This document shows, in pieces, positions 4,743 to 5,078 of a stretch of DNA of 5,078 nucleotides. How positions within the stretch are numbered: the stretch's first letter is position 1; each line of letters opens with the position of its first letter. Under the pieces are notes generated by a model. It did no database searches and had not been told where the DNA came from. It was given only the letters and a program-made list of their open reading frames with translations. Source of the DNA: Bacteroidales bacterium UBA1217. GTDB taxonomy: Bacteria > Bacteroidota > Bacteroidia > Bacteroidales > P3. Made by a program: the position numbers and the translations under genes. Location: the NCBI GenBank assembly GCA_002309335.1, contig DBXH01000013.1, positions 3,906-8,983 on the forward strand. The letters run 5' to 3'.

Positions 4743-5078
4743 TTTATTTTCATCAAACATTCGTCGCAGTCGAATTCCAGCCGGAAACGGCGAGTGTTGT
4801 TGACAAGAACAAGTTCATCGGCGGGCTGCAGGGAAACCTGTGGCCTGCCTTTGCTTTTACCCTGAAGGCAACAGCCAAGCTCATAACGCAGGCAATACTT
4901 GGTGGTCATAAGAGCCTTGCCGTCATAGTCGGCACTTTGCTCCAATCCAAGCTCCATCACCTTGACTCCATGATGCTTATAGAACGCCTCCGCCTTGCGG
5001 TTGACCACATTGGCACGGTAGTCGACCTCCTGTGTAGGAGCCACCTCACATCGGTCTTCGCGAGGGCAGTCCGCGGGG
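4736..5078 (-). CDS. U32 family protein, probably RlhA/YdcP-like rRNA hydroxylase, C-terminal part
   Basis: The reading frame is open from the right edge (first complete codon 5077-5075) to TAA at 4738-4736, giving 113 C-terminal residues of a protein that probably exceeds 600. Recognisable U32 features are RCEV...VDYRANVVNRKAEAFYKHHGV, the strongly conserved MTTKYCLRYELG, and RRFRLEFDCDECLMKI at the end. U32 proteins were first called collagenase-like peptidases, but E. coli members act in RNA modification: RlhA in hydroxylation of 23S rRNA C2501, TrhP in tRNA U34 hydroxylation. The long C-terminal part with paired Cys (FDC-x-x-C) fits the RlhA/YdcP branch better. These cysteines may hold a metal or Fe-S centre; that is inference. 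An internal GTG at 5044 is not the start, since upstream residues (ADCPREDRCEV) continue the family match. The gene is convergent with the four-helix gene and GC-richer than it. Confidence 0.9.
   Translation of the reverse strand, partial: PADCPREDRCEVAPTQEVDYRANVVNRKAEAFYKHHGVKVMELGLEQSADYDGKALMTTKYCLRYELGCCLQGKSKGRPQVSLQPADELVLVNNTRRFRLEFDCDECLMKIKA

Overview
The window looks like chromosomal DNA from a Bacteroidales bacterium. Four things point there: two promoters with the Bacteroidetes -7 element TAnnTTTG, a secreted BspA-type leucine-rich-repeat protein with a C-terminal type IX secretion (T9SS) sorting domain, a four-helix-bundle 'suffix' protein of the Bacteroidales type, and RsmA and U32 sequences of Bacteroidales character. 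I cannot name a genus from sequence alone.

Layout. Bases 1-492 are the 3' part of rsmA (16S rRNA dimethyladenosine transferase). A small six-helix membrane protein of the MntP (manganese exporter) superfamily overlaps it by 10 bases (483-1061). This pair is GC-rich. Bases 1062-1179 hold a degenerate 9-bp tandem repeat, followed by a short hairpin with a T-run (1206-1229) that probably ends the rsmA operon. A Bacteroidetes promoter at 1251-1258 then starts a leader of about 360 nt that can form many strong hairpins (about 1264-1580) and ends in a terminator-like hairpin plus T6. It precedes a 764-residue surface protein (1625-3919) built from a signal peptide, 23-residue LRRs, two InlB-B-like repeats, a stalk with 28 D(S/T)x sites and a T9SS sorting domain. 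A palindromic terminator follows (3922-3955).

Next comes a small monocistronic gene for a four-helix-bundle suffix-domain protein (4082-4651) with its own promoter. It is bracketed by similar AT-rich repeat tracts (3979-4014 and 4655-4696). A long imperfect inverted repeat (4669-4742) separates it from a convergent gene at the right edge, the 3' end of a U32 'peptidase' of the RlhA/YdcP type, probably an RNA-modifying enzyme.

How the genes relate. rsmA and the U32/RlhA-like gene are both likely rRNA-modification housekeeping genes. They flank an accessory block of different composition (LRR surface protein with leader, plus the four-helix gene) with its own promoters, terminators and repeats. 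The points most worth following are the unidentified structured leader RNA, the dense array of putative Bacteroidetes O-glycosylation sites in the stalk, the replacement of both signature Asp residues by Asn in the MntP-like protein, and the repeats bracketing the four-helix gene. All family calls are from recognition of motifs by eye; no database search was run.
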